From NCBI GenBank assembly GCA_963837715.1, contig CAWIOF010000002.1, positions 930,001 through 994,000 on the forward strand: DNA of 64,000 bases. Direction: 5' to 3'. Below, in pieces: positions 24,194 to 35,826 of the stretch. The notes below the pieces were generated by a model, which had not been told where the DNA came from, made no database searches, and saw only the letters and a list, made by a program, of their open reading frames with translations. A program made the position numbers and the translations under genes. This DNA comes from JANYLB01 sp963837715. GTDB taxonomy: Bacteria; Actinomycetota; Acidimicrobiia; IMCC26256; JANYLB01. Position 1 is the stretch's first letter; the number at the start of each line of letters is the position of its first letter.

Positions 24194-25053
24194 GCGGGGT
24201 CTCGCAGGCGACGATCGAGAAAGCGGAGGTGCTGGCCGAGGCGCTGCCGTACATCCGGGAGTTCTCGGGGAAGACGGTCGTGATCAAGTACGGCGGTCAC
24301 GCCATGGACGATCCCGCGCTCGCCGACCTCTTCGCCCAGGACGTCGTGTTGATGCGCGTGGTCGGGATGAACCCGGTGGTGGTGCACGGTGGGGGACCCC
24401 AGATCACCGAGCTCATGCGTCGACTCGGCAAGGAGCCGGAGTGGGTCGACGGCCTGCGGGTGACCGACGCCGAGACCGTCGACATCGCCCGCATGGCGCT
24501 CGTCGGTCAGGTGAACGGACAGATCGTCGCGTCGCTGAACCGCCACGGCTCGTACGCGGTCGGGCTCTCGGGCGAAGACGCCGGGCTCATCACCGCGGAG
24601 GTGCGCGACGAACGCCTGGGGTTCGTCGGCGACATCCGCGAGATCGATCCGTCGATCGTCGTCCGCCTGCTGCGGGAGGAGCTCATCCCCGTGATCGCCA
24701 CGATGGGCGTCGACGCCGAGGGCCAGGGGTACAACGTGAACGCCGACACGGTGGCGGGTGCGATCGCGGAGGCCCTCGGAGCCGAGAAGCTCGTCTACCT
24801 CACCGATGTCGCCGGCCTGTACCGCGACTTCGCCGACGTCGGCTCGCTGATCTCGCACACCGACATCGACGAGCTCACCGCGCTGACCGATTCCGGCTCG
24901 TTCGACAAGGGGATGATCCCCAAGGTCGCTTCGTGCATCCAGGCCCTGCGCAACGGCGTGGCGCGCGCCCACATCCTCGACGGGCGCACCCCGCACGCCC
25001 TCCTGCTCGAGTTCTTCACCCGCGAAGGCATCGGCACGATGGTGACGCCATGA
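24190..25053 (+). CDS. argB: Acetylglutamate kinase
   Basis: ArgB phosphorylates N-acetylglutamate, the committed step of the pathway. The amino-acid-kinase fold shows VIKYGGHAM near residue 30, NPVVVHGGGPQI for substrate binding, NVNADTVAGAIA, and SGSFDKGMIPKVASCIQAL for the nucleotide. The extra N-terminal helix (QATIEKAEVLAEALPYIREF) is typical of arginine-inhibited hexameric forms, so feedback inhibition is likely. 287 residues; GTG start overlaps argJ. Confidence 0.96.
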   Translation: MSGVSQATIEKAEVLAEALPYIREFSGKTVVIKYGGHAMDDPALADLFAQDVVLMRVVGMNPVVVHGGGPQITELMRRLGKEPEWVDGLRVTDAETVDIARMALVGQVNGQIVASLNRHGSYAVGLSGEDAGLITAEVRDERLGFVGDIREIDPSIVVRLLREELIPVIATMGVDAEGQGYNVNADTVAGAIAEALGAEKLVYLTDVAGLYRDFADVGSLISHTDIDELTALTDSGSFDKGMIPKVASCIQALRNGVARAHILDGRTPHALLLEFFTREGIGTMVTP

Positions 25054-26237
25054 CCACCCTCGACGAGTTGGTGGCGCTCGACGCGGAGCACGTGATGCAG
25101 ACCTACGCGCGACTGCCCGTCGCGTTCGTGCGGGGCGAGGGGACGCGGCTCTACGACACCGAGGGGGCCGAGTACCTCGACTTCCTCGGCGGCCTCGCGG
25201 TCACGTCGTTGGGCCACGCCCATCCGGTGGTGGCCGACGCGATCGCGGAGCAGGCCCGCACCCTGCTCCACGTGTCGAACCTCTACTACAACGCGGTGCA
25301 GCCCGAGGTCGGCGCACGCATCGACGGGCTCCTCGGCGGGGGCGGGAAGGTGTTCTTCGCCAACTCCGGCGCCGAGGCGAACGAAGCTGCGATCAAGCTC
25401 GCCCGTCGCCACGGCCAGACGAACGGCGGGCCCGAGCGGTATCACGTCGTCTCGGCCTACGGGTCGTTCCACGGCCGGACCCTCACGACCCTCGCGGCGA
25501 CCGGCCAGCCCGAGAAGCAGGAGCGGTTCCAGCCGCTGCCGCCCGGGTTCCGCCAGGTGCTGTTCGCCGATCTCGACGCACTCGAGCAGTCGATCGACGA
25601 CCGCGTCTGCGCGGTGATGCTCGAACCGATCCAGGGCGAGGGCGGGGTGCGTCCGGCGCCACCGGGATACCTCGAAGCCGTGCGGGCACTCTGCAACGAA
25701 CGCGAGATGCTGCTCATCGTCGACGAGGTGCAGACCGGCCTCGGCCGGACGGGGAAGTGGTTCGGGTTCGAGCACGCCGACGGCGTGCGCCCCGACATCG
25801 TCACGATGGCGAAGGCGCTCGGCAACGGCATGCCGATCGGCGCCTGCTGGGCCCGTACCGACGTCGCCGAGGCATTCGCGCCCGGCGACCACGCGACGAC
25901 CTTCGGGGGCCAGCCGCTCGCGGCGAGCGCGGCGCGCGCGGTTCTCGACGTGATGGTCGCCGAAGACGTCCCGGCCCGGGCGGCCCGGGCGGGTGCCCGG
26001 TTGCGGGACCAGCTCACCGCGGTGGCCGGCGTCGATGCGGTCCGGGGTGAGGGGTTGCTCCTCGCCGCGGAGCTCGATGCAGGCATCGACGCGAAGCAGG
26101 TGGCCGCGGCGTGCCTGACCGCCGGACTCGTCGTGAACGCGGTGACCCCCACCGCGATCCGGTTCGCTCCGTCGCTGCTCGTCACCGACGCCGAGCTCGA
26201 CGCGGCCGTTGCGATCTTCTCGGAGGTGCTCGCGTGA
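25050..26237 (+). CDS. argD: Acetylornithine aminotransferase
   Basis: A PLP enzyme that converts N-acetylglutamate semialdehyde to N-acetylornithine. The class III aminotransferase pattern is complete in 395 residues: FANSGAEANEAAIKLAR, GSFHGRTLTTLAATGQ, LIVDEVQTGLGRTGK with the PLP-contacting Asp, and the Schiff-base Lys in IVTMAKALGNGMPIGA. The ATG overlaps argB by 4 bp and the stop overlaps argF by 4 bp. Confidence 0.96.
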   Translation: MTTLDELVALDAEHVMQTYARLPVAFVRGEGTRLYDTEGAEYLDFLGGLAVTSLGHAHPVVADAIAEQARTLLHVSNLYYNAVQPEVGARIDGLLGGGGKVFFANSGAEANEAAIKLARRHGQTNGGPERYHVVSAYGSFHGRTLTTLAATGQPEKQERFQPLPPGFRQVLFADLDALEQSIDDRVCAVMLEPIQGEGGVRPAPPGYLEAVRALCNEREMLLIVDEVQTGLGRTGKWFGFEHADGVRPDIVTMAKALGNGMPIGACWARTDVAEAFAPGDHATTFGGQPLAASAARAVLDVMVAEDVPARAARAGARLRDQLTAVAGVDAVRGEGLLLAAELDAGIDAKQVAAACLTAGLVVNAVTPTAIRFAPSLLVTDAELDAAVAIFSEVLA

Positions 26238-27154
26238 ACCCCACTGGTCACGACTTCCTCGAGGTCGACGACCTCGATCCGGCTCGTCTCGGCGCCGTGC
26301 TCGACCACGCGCTGGCGTGGAAGACCGATCCCGAGGCGGTACCGAAGCCGCTGGCCGGACTCGGCGCCGCGCTGCTGTTCGAGAAGCCGTCGACCCGTAC
26401 CCGGGCATCGACCGAGATGGCGGTGGTCGGCCTCGGGGGGCATCCGATCTACATCCGACCCGAGGAGGTCGGGATCGACACCCGCGAGCCGGCGGAAGAC
26501 GTCGCCCGGATCCTCGCCGGGTACTGCGCGGTCATCGCGGCCCGGGTGTTCGACCACACGGTGCTCGAGCGGATGGCGGCGGTGGTCGACGTCCCGGTGG
26601 TCAACCTCCTGTCCGACCGGGCCCATCCGTGCCAGGCCCTCGCCGATCTCCTCACGATCCGTGAGTCCTTCGGCCGGCTCGAGGGACGGCGGGTGGTCTA
26701 TGTGGGCGACGGCAACAACGTGGCCGCGTCGCTCGCCTTCGCCTCGGCGTTGAGCGGCGTGGATCTGGTGGTGTCGTCGCCTCCCGGCTACGAGCTCGAC
26801 GACGAGGTGATCGCCCGCGCCCGCAACCTGGGCGGCACGATCGAACTGGTCACCGACCCCTACGAAGCCGTACCGGGCACCGATGTCGTCTACACCGACG
26901 TGTGGACCTCGATGGGCGAGGAGCACGAAGCCGGCGTCCGCAAGATCGCGTTCGCGCACTACCAGGTGAACGGCGCGCTGATGGCGGCGGCCGGGACCCA
27001 GGCCAAGTTCCTGCACTGCCTCCCGGCCCACCGGGGCGAGGAGGTCGCCGGCGAGGTGATCGACGGACCGGCGTCGCTGGTCTGGCAGCAGGGCACCAAC
27101 CGGATGCACGCGGCCCGTGCGCTGTTCGCCCACCTGCTCGGGAGCTTCGGATGA
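26234..27154 (+). CDS. argF: Ornithine carbamoyltransferase
   Basis: ArgF makes citrulline from ornithine and carbamoyl phosphate. The carbamoyl-phosphate loop FEKPSTRTRAS lies near residue 50, HPCQALADLLT near 136, and the ornithine-binding HCLPAHRGEEV with its Cys near 260. 306 residues is the family norm. The GTG overlaps argD and the end overlaps argR by 4 bp. Confidence 0.96.
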   Translation: MNPTGHDFLEVDDLDPARLGAVLDHALAWKTDPEAVPKPLAGLGAALLFEKPSTRTRASTEMAVVGLGGHPIYIRPEEVGIDTREPAEDVARILAGYCAVIAARVFDHTVLERMAAVVDVPVVNLLSDRAHPCQALADLLTIRESFGRLEGRRVVYVGDGNNVAASLAFASALSGVDLVVSSPPGYELDDEVIARARNLGGTIELVTDPYEAVPGTDVVYTDVWTSMGEEHEAGVRKIAFAHYQVNGALMAAAGTQAKFLHCLPAHRGEEVAGEVIDGPASLVWQQGTNRMHAARALFAHLLGSFG

Positions 27155-27624
27155 CCACGCTCGGCAAGCCGCAACGCCAGCACCGCATCGGTCGGCTGCT
27201 CGAGGAGCAACCGGTGTCGAGTCAGGGCCAGCTCGTCGAGCTGCTCGCCTCCGAGGGCATCGTCGCGACCCAGGCCACGGTCAGCCGCGACCTCGAGGAG
27301 CTCGGTGCGGTGAAGGTCCGCATCCCCGGAGGAACGATGGCCTACGCGGTGCCCGAAGTGAGCAAAGACCGTTCCGGCGGTGCCGACGACCATCTGCGGC
27401 GGGTGATGGGGGAGTTCGTGGTCGAGGTGTCGCACAGCGGCAACGTCGTCGTGCTGCGGACCCCTCCCGGCTCGGCACACGTCGTCGCCTCGGCCCTCGA
27501 CCGGGCGGGCGTCCCCGAGGTGCTCGGCACCGTCGCGGGCGACGACACCATGATCATCGTGTGCGCCGAGCACGTCGGCGGCGCCACGATCGCCGAACGC
27601 CTCGCCGGCCTCGCCGGTCTCTAG
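27151..27624 (+). CDS. argR: Arginine repressor
   Basis: ArgR is a hexameric arginine-dependent DNA-binding repressor of this operon. Residues 1-75 form the winged helix (QHRIGRLLEEQPVSSQGQLVELL, ATQATVSRDLEELG). The C-terminal half is the arginine-binding, trimer-forming domain with LRTPPGSAHVVASALDRAG and GTVAGDDTMIIVC. 157 residues, complete. It is encoded inside the arg operon, so it likely controls its own expression, possibly at the argC promoter. Confidence 0.95.
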   Translation: MTTLGKPQRQHRIGRLLEEQPVSSQGQLVELLASEGIVATQATVSRDLEELGAVKVRIPGGTMAYAVPEVSKDRSGGADDHLRRVMGEFVVEVSHSGNVVVLRTPPGSAHVVASALDRAGVPEVLGTVAGDDTMIIVCAEHVGGATIAERLAGLAGL

Positions 27625-27694
27625 CGTGAGAGGGAAGCCATGAAGCGGGCGAGGCGCAGTGGAGCCGCCGGACACCGACAGAAGGGTGCGAACA

Positions 27695-27731
27695 GGTGAG
27701 CGATAGAGGCGGCGCAACGGAGCCGACCAGA
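27695..27731 (+). repeat. Copy of a dispersed 37-bp repeat at the argG start
   Basis: This stretch matches 43943-43979 at 33 of 37 positions (GGTGAGCGAT, then GGCGCA, then CCGACCAGA in both). It contains the argG GTG start codon and encodes the first residues SDRGGATEPTR. A more diverged relative (GGGCGAGGCGCAGTGGAGCC) lies just upstream at about 27646-27665. Confidence 0.6.
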
Positions 27732-28945
27732 CGAGTGGTGCTGGCGTACTCCGGTGGTCTCGACACCTCGGTGTGTGTGCGGTGGATGCAGGAGGAGTGG
27801 GGCGTCGAGGTCGTCGCGATGGCTGTCGACGTCGGCCAGGGCGGCGACTTCGAGGCGATCCGACAACGTGCGCTCGTCGGCCGGTGCCGTCGAGGCGGTC
27901 GTCGTCGACGCCCGGGCCGAGTACGCCGCGGAGTACGTCGCCCGCGCCATCAAGGCGAACGCGCTCTACGAGGGCAAGTACCCGTTGGTCTCCGCGCTGT
28001 CGCGACCGGTGATCGCCCGTCACCTCGTGGCGGCGGCGCGGGAGTTCGGTGCCGACGCCGTGGCCCACGGCTGCACCGGCAAGGGGAACGACCAGGTCCG
28101 GTTCGAGGTGAGCGTCCGCGCGCTCGCACCCGATCTCGACGTGCTCGCCCCGGTCCGGATGTGGGGGTTCACCCGCCGCGACTCCATCGAGTACGCGGCC
28201 CGACACGAGATCCCGATCACCGTCACCGAGGAGAAGCCGTACTCCGTCGACGAGAACCTCGTCGGGCGGGCGATCGAGTGCGGCGAGATGGAAGACCCGT
28301 GGGTGGCGCCGCCGGTCGACGTGTACACGATCACCGCGGCGATCGCCGACGCCCCGCGGGAGCCGCACGAGTTCGTGGTCGGCTTCGACCGCGGGGTGCC
28401 GGTGACCCTCGACGGCATCCCGACCCCCCTGCACGCGATGATCACCGAGCTGAACGGTGTGATCGGCGCCTACGGGTTCGGGCGGATCGACATGGTCGAG
28501 AACCGCCGCGTGGGCATCAAGAGCCGGGAGACGTACGAGTGCCCGGCCGCGCTCGCGCTGATCATCGCCCACCAGGACCTCGAGGCGATCACCCAGGAGC
28601 GCGACGTCATGCGCGAGAAGGCGCGACTCGAACCCCGATACGCCGACCTCGTCTACGACGGGCTCTGGTTCTCACCCCTGCGCGACGCGCTCGATGCCTT
28701 CGTCGACTCGACCCAGCGTCACGTGACGGGCGAGGTGCGGATGCGTCTCGAGCCGGGTCGGTGCTTCGCGGCCGGGCGTCGAGCCGTTCGAGGCCTCTAC
28801 GACTACCAGCTCGCCACCTACGAGGCCGACGACTCGTTCCGCCACGAGGACGCCGCCGGCTTCGTGCGGCTCTGGGGGCTCTCGGTCGAGACGTGGGCCC
28901 GCCGGCAACGGCTCGAAGAGCCGGTGGTCCCCCCGGGCGATCCCC

Positions 28946-28953
<8 letters not shown>
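27696..28953 (+). CDS. argG: Argininosuccinate synthase (one frame break)
   Basis: ArgG joins citrulline and aspartate using ATP. The PP-loop VVLAYSGGLDTSVCVRWM lies near residue 14. Near 27874 the frame shifts: EAIRQRAL continues as SAGAVEAVVVDARAEYA one frame later, then AHGCTGKGNDQVRFE and the C-terminal LYDYQLATYEADD. Dropping one base gives 418 residues. The first dozen residues (SDRGGATEPTRR) come from a dispersed repeat and are not part of the usual enzyme. It lies 71 bp after argR and overlaps argH by 8 bp. Confidence 0.92.
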
Positions 28954-30372
<1,419 letters not shown>

Positions 30373-30376
<4 letters not shown>

Positions 30377-31794
30377 CCCGACTTCACCCGGGTGCGGCGG
30401 GTGCGGTGCACGGTCGGCTCGCGGGGCGGCGGGACGTAGGTGCCGGGCGGGTCGGTGTTCGGCGCCCGCGCGATGAGACCCATCGACGGGTACTGGCCGC
30501 CGAGGATCGGGTACGGGTCGACCTTCATCCAGTCGCGCAGCACGTTCGCGTACACCGAACGGAAGTCGACGGTCGGGACCAGGTTCCCGTAGCGATCCCG
30601 GGCGGCCCGGGCCAGGCCCGGGGGCGTCCCGTGCATCCCACCCCGGACGTTGGACCCGATGAGGAAGTTGACGCCGGCCGTCCCGTGGTCGGTGCCCGCC
30701 TCGTTCTCCTCGGGCCGACGGCCGAACTCGGAGAACGTCAGGATCGTCACGTTGTTCAGGTGCTGGGGCTGGAGCGTCGCGTAGAACGCGGAGATCGCCC
30801 GGTCGAAGTCGCCGAGGAGGTTCGCGTGCTGGCCGCGCTGGTCGGCATGGGTGTCGAACCCGCCGAGGTGGGTGTGGAACACCCGGGTGCCGAGCCCCGC
30901 GTTGATGAGCCGGGCCACGAGCCGGAGCTGGCGGACGATGTCGTCGTCGGTGTCGTTCGGCTGGGCGTACGCGGGCTGCACCCGGACGGCGAGGTCGAGC
31001 ACGCCCTTCATGGTGCGTGCGTAGCTGTCGCCCCACTGGTCGAGCCCGGTGCCGGCAGTGGAGTACCCCCCGACGGTGTCGAAGAGCCGCACGTCGCTGG
31101 TCTCTCGGCGATCCATGCCGAACGCGTCGCTCAGATAGGTGGGCAGGCCCGCGGCGCGAGCGACCGCCCCGACCATGTGCAGCGGAACCGACTGGCCGAT
31201 GCTCACGCCGAGCAGTTCCTCGCTCGAGGCGCCGACCAGCGTGTCGAGGTACCGGCCGACCCAACCGTTCCCGTACGTGTTCGGCGGGGCGGTGGCCCAG
31301 CCGTTCATCCAGTAGCCCATCGACGTGAAGTGACTCATGTCGGGCGGGTTGTACCCGACGCCGTTCACGATCGCGACCTGGCCCTGGGCGTAGCGGTTGC
31401 GGAGTTGGACCAGCGACGGATGCAGCCCGTACCCGGGGACGCCGATGTCGAGTGCGGCGTTGGCCCCCGTGCCCGGCGCGTCGTAGCGAATGCCCGGTCG
31501 GAGGGTCCGGTAGTCGCCGTTGGCGTACGGGATCACGGTGTTCAAGCCGTCGTTGCCGCCGTCGAGCATGACGAGGATGAGGATCCCGTCGTCGGGCGCG
31601 GTGGTGCTCACCCCGAAGGCCTCGAGTCGTTCGAGCACGTTCGAACCCGCGATCGCGGCTCCGGCCCCGACCGCCCCGGCTCCGAGTCCGAGCGCCTGGA
31701 GAAACTTCCGGCGCGACATCCCGTTCGGTCCACCGGCGGGAACGGAGAGGCGTCGTCGTGCGTCCGCAGCTTCGTCGAACATCTCGGCCGTCAT
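30373..31794 (-). CDS. DUF1501 family protein, Tat-exported
   Basis: A 473-residue sulfatase/phosphatase-fold protein of the DUF1501 family. A twin-arginine signal is clear: MSRRKFLQALGLGAGAVGAGA around residues 26-46. The mature part shows LVMLDGGNDGLNTVIPY, HLGGFDTHADQRGQH and TFSEFGRRPEENEAGTDHGTA, residues that would bind metal in alkaline-phosphatase relatives. It is probably exported folded. Its function is unknown. It lies 10 bp downstream of a DUF1800 gene, a pairing seen in many bacteria, so the two products likely act together outside the membrane. Confidence 0.88.
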
Positions 31795-31804
31795 CGGAGA
31801 TCCT

Positions 31805-33247
31805 TCATGCGAGTTGGAAATCGGGGCTGAGGAACACGAGGGTGGCGAGGTTGAGCCACTGGAGCTCGACCCACTCGTACGTGGGGCGGGCTGTCGCGAC
31901 GCGCTGGGCGGTGACCCACGCGACGAGTCGGGAGCGGGTCCCGGGAGCCGGTTCGGTGATCCCGCAGGTCTGGAGCGCGGTGTCGACTGCCTGCTCGGGC
32001 GTCATCGGGTAGTTGCCCGCTGCGTCGCGTCCGGTCGCGCTGAGGAACTTCGGCGCGGGCCGGCTGTTCAGGGCCCACCGGACCGTGTTGTGGAGGTAGT
32101 TCGCCCGGTACCACGCGGCCGAGGTCGACAGCCAGTAGCTGTTCTGCTTCCACCCCGCGACGTTCGGTGGGAAGAACGGCTGCTGGCCCATCTCACCGAT
32201 GTCCCACGGCTTCACCTGGTGGATGGTGAGGCCCGTCGACCGCAGGATGGCGGCGACGAACTCGACCGGCGAACGCAGGAGCCCCCGCCTGGCCTGCGTG
32301 GAGAAGAACTCGGGTCGGGTGAACACGTCGCGCAGGAGGGCGGTCACGTTCAGGCCGTTGGTGCGCCAGTTCGCGGCGAGTGATTCGACGAGCGGGTCGG
32401 TCGAGTTGACGGGGTAGGCGAAGAAGCTCCAGATCTTGCGGGCGAGGTACCGACTGGTGGTGATCGACGGTGCCACACCGGTGACAGGGTTGACTGCAGT
32501 CCCGGTGCAGAGGTGTCGGACCATGCCGGGGCCGTCCCACGCGGCAGTGACGCCGAGCAGCGTCTTCATGGTGGTGTCGTGACGCTCCGGGTAGTAGCGG
32601 AACGTGTGGTTCCCGGTGTCGGTGTCGTCGATGTTGTACCCGGTCCACGCCTTGGCGCCGGCGGTGACGTCGTCCTGGGTGTAGTTGTTCACCCCCATCG
32701 TGAACAGCTCCATGAGCTCCCGGGAGAGGTTCTCGTTCGGGTTCCGCTTGTCGTTCGGGTCGTTGTCGAGGTACCGCAGCATCGCCTCGCAGGCGTGCGG
32801 CACGGTCGTGACCGCCAGGCACAGGTCCTGGAAGCTCCCGAGACCCAGCGAACGGAACGCGTGATGCTGGTCGTACATGTGCGTCGCGTTGCCGACCTTC
32901 TCCTGGCTCGACGCGAAGTGGCTGTGCCAGAAGAGCGACATCTTCTCCTGGAGCGGACTCGCCTGCGGTGCCCCGGCTGTCCGGCCGGTCACACGCCCCG
33001 TCCGCATGCGCTCGAACCACCAGAGGGTGAGCGCCCAGACCCGCTCCCAGTCGGCCTTGTTCGGGTCGGAGTACTCGGCCGGCGGTGCATCCGACGCCAC
33101 GTTGATCGGGCTGAGGATCAACTCGACCGCGTCGGCGAGCTCCATGCCCGTGAGTGTGGTGAGGTCGTTCGGCGGGGCACCCCAGCCGCCGCCGAAACCA
33201 CTTCGCCTGAGGAGGTGCGCTGCATCCTGCGCGCTGAGGGGTGCCAC
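31805..33247 (-). CDS. DUF1800 family protein
   Basis: A 480-residue protein of the DUF1800 family, function unknown. Family landmarks are HLLRRSGFGGGW at the start, MSLFWHSHFASSQEKV, NENLSRELMELFTMGVNNYT near the middle, and PPNVAGWKQNSYWL in the C-terminal half. No signal peptide is obvious from the GTG at 33247, so it may use another route or be carried with its DUF1501 partner. The 109 bp upstream hold GGGGA before the start but no strong promoter. Confidence 0.87.
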   Translation of the reverse strand: MAPLSAQDAAHLLRRSGFGGGWGAPPNDLTTLTGMELADAVELILSPINVASDAPPAEYSDPNKADWERVWALTLWWFERMRTGRVTGRTAGAPQASPLQEKMSLFWHSHFASSQEKVGNATHMYDQHHAFRSLGLGSFQDLCLAVTTVPHACEAMLRYLDNDPNDKRNPNENLSRELMELFTMGVNNYTQDDVTAGAKAWTGYNIDDTDTGNHTFRYYPERHDTTMKTLLGVTAAWDGPGMVRHLCTGTAVNPVTGVAPSITTSRYLARKIWSFFAYPVNSTDPLVESLAANWRTNGLNVTALLRDVFTRPEFFSTQARRGLLRSPVEFVAAILRSTGLTIHQVKPWDIGEMGQQPFFPPNVAGWKQNSYWLSTSAAWYRANYLHNTVRWALNSRPAPKFLSATGRDAAGNYPMTPEQAVDTALQTCGITEPAPGTRSRLVAWVTAQRVATARPTYEWVELQWLNLATLVFLSPDFQLA

Positions 33248-33356
33248 GGTTCCCCGCCTTCCGTACGACCCGCTGCTGTCGATCCGTCACCGGGGGTATC
33301 GGCAGGACAGCCGCCCGATCTTGAACCAGGGCGGGGATTCGTCGCGGGTCGCGCGG

Positions 33357-35773
33357 CTACGGAACCACCGGGGGCGCGGGAGTCGCCGCGGGAGTCGGCG
33401 CGGGGGTGGCGACCGCGGGGTTGACCCAGATCTGCACGGAGCTCGCGACGTCGACCGTGCTCCCGGCGACGGGCGACTGCTTCCACACCCGACCGGCGCG
33501 GAGGGTGTCGCCGGGTGGGGGCTCGGCGAGCTCGGTGACGTCGAGCACGAGCCCGCGCGCCTCGACGAGGCGGCGGGCGTCGTCGGCCGACAGCCCGAGC
33601 ACGCTCGGGACGGCGGTGGTCGGCGGCGGCGCGATCGCGAGCGTCAGAGTCACGGTGTCGTCACCGCGACGCAGCACCGTGCCGGCGGCCGGCGACTGAC
33701 GGAGCACGACCCCGGGTGGGTACTGGTTGCTCGGACTGGTGTCGGTCTCGATGGCGACGCCACTCGACGCGAGCACGCGCCGGGCGTCGGCTTCACGCAT
33801 GCCGACGACCGACGGCAGGCGCGCACCTGGGCGGCTGGTGGTCGTGGAACCCCTCGCCGCGTCGCGGGCGTCGGCTTCGGCGTCTTCGACGGAGCCGAAC
33901 GAGGTCGCGGGTCGGTCGGCGAGCGCGGCGCCCTGGTACGACTGCCAGATCTCGGCCGGCCAGGTCCCACCGGTCACCGTGACCCGGGTGGCGGGGGGAA
34001 CCATCGATGCCGTGTCGCCCGGGAACCCGACCCACACCGCCGTGCTCAGCTCCGGCGTGTACCCCACGAACCAGGCGTCGGAGTAGTCCTCGGCGGTCCC
34101 GGTCTTGCCCGCGACCTGCCGACCGATCCGGGCCTTCACGCCGGTGCCGTCGGTCACGACCTGCTGGAGCACCTCGTTGACGCTGCCGGGCCGTGAGCGT
34201 CGACAGCACGCGGTGGCGCGCGGCGGGCGCCTCGTAGAGCACGGTGCCGTCGCGCGTCGTGACCCGGGTGATGAACACCGGGTCGGCACGGAGCCCGTCG
34301 CCGGCGAACACCGAGTACGCGCTCGCCATGTCGAGCGGAGTGACCTCGTTGGTGCCGAGGACCGCCGACGGAACGGGTTCCAGCGCAGTGGTCACGATCC
34401 CGAGTCGCTTCGCCTCGTCGACCGCGGCTTGCGGTCCGACGTCCATCATCAGTTGGGCGTACACGGTGTTGACCGACTTCACGGTGGCTTCGGTGAGGTC
34501 CATGCGCGAACCGTCGCCCTTACCCTCGTAGTTCGCGACCTCCCACGGCGCCTGGCCCTCGATCGGGATCGTCATCTCGCCGGGCGCCTTGTAGGTGCGG
34601 GTGAGCGGGATGCCGGCATCGAGGGCGGCTGCGAGCACGAACGGCTTGAAGGCCGAGCCCGACGAGCGGCCGCTGTCGTTCTCGGCGAGGTCGAACTGGG
34701 CCGACGGCGCGGTGCCGAAGTAGTCGCGGCCACCGACGTAGGCCACGACGTGACCGTTCGTCGGGTCGACCGACACGACGGCGGCCTCGGGGTCGGTCGC
34801 GGGATCGGGGAGCACCTGGGCGACGGCCTGCTCCGCGAGGCCCTGGAGTCCGGGGTCGAGCGTCGTCTCGATCCGCAGACCACCGGTGAACAGTCGACGT
34901 TCCCGGGCTGCTTCGTCGGGCCCGATCGCGGGCGCGATCGCGGGGTCGTGCACGATCTGGCGCTTCACCTGTTCCACGAAGTGGGCGGCGGGGTAGCGCG
35001 GGGTGGACGGGACCGGGCCCACCGCGAGTGGGGTGGCCTTGGCGCCCGCGGCGGCGGCCGCATCGATCCGGTCGAGCTCGGCCATCCGGTCGATCACCAC
35101 GTCCCGGCGGAGTTGCGCGCCGGCCGGGTCGGTGAAGGGGTCGGTGCGGTTGGGTGCCTGGATCATCCCCGCGAGCAGCGCGGCCTGCGGGAGGTCGACG
35201 TCGCGCGCCGGTCGCGGCGAAGTAGACCTGCGCGGCGGCCTCGACGCCGTAGGCGCCGTTGCCGAAGTAGACGGTGTTCAGGTACCGCTGGAGGATCTCG
35301 CGCTTCGAGAACTTGTGCTCGAGCTGGATCGCCAGCACCGCTTCGTGGAGCTTGCGGGTGATGGTCTTGTCGGTGTCGAGCATCACCGCCCGGACGTACT
35401 GCTGGGTGATGGTCGAACCGCCCTCCTCCGCGGTGCCGGCCTCGATGTCTCGCGTGAGGGCGCGCACCATGCCCCGCGGATCGACGCCGTCATGATCGAA
35501 GTACCGGGAGTCTTCGATCGCGACCACGGCATCGCGCAGCACGGGTGCGATCGCCGCGAGCGCGACCGGGTCGCGGTTCTGTTCGGCGTGGAGGTTGGCG
35601 AGCAGGGAGCCGTCGGAGGCGAGCACCTTCGTCGACTCCGCCTGGGCCACCGGGAGATCGAGGTCGGCGGTGTACTGACACCCCGCAGCGATCGCGAGCA
35701 TCGCCGTCACCGAGGCGACGGCGATGATGCGCCGGCGACGCCGGGTCCCAGCTCGGTTCCTCACCGGCAACAT
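33357..35773 (-). CDS. Class A penicillin-binding protein with PASTA domains (two frame breaks)
   Basis: A bifunctional peptidoglycan synthase. The N-terminal hydrophobic segment ends LAIAAGC, a possible lipobox instead of a plain anchor. The transglycosylase domain has EDSRYFDHDGVDPRG and GGSTITQQYVR. The transpeptidase domain has SAFKP (SxxK), SVN and KTGT. Two PASTA repeats (PSVVGMREADARRVL and PSVLGLSADDARRLV) end the protein, followed by a Pro/Ala tail. Frame breaks near 35208 and near 34189 each need one base removed, giving about 804 residues. PASTA domains usually sense cell-wall fragments. It is divergent from tyrS. Confidence 0.88.
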
Positions 35774-35814
35774 TGTTGCGCACCAGCCTCACCGGTTGTT
35801 CTCAGGGCACTTGG

Positions 35815-35826
35815 TACGTTCTGGGG
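35815..35826 (+). promoter_or_regulatory. Putative leaderless promoter of tyrS
   Basis: TACGTT (35815-35820) lies 6 nt before the GTG of tyrS. A G-run follows, but no proper Shine-Dalgarno spacing exists. The 53-bp region is shared with the divergent PBP gene. Confidence 0.45.
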
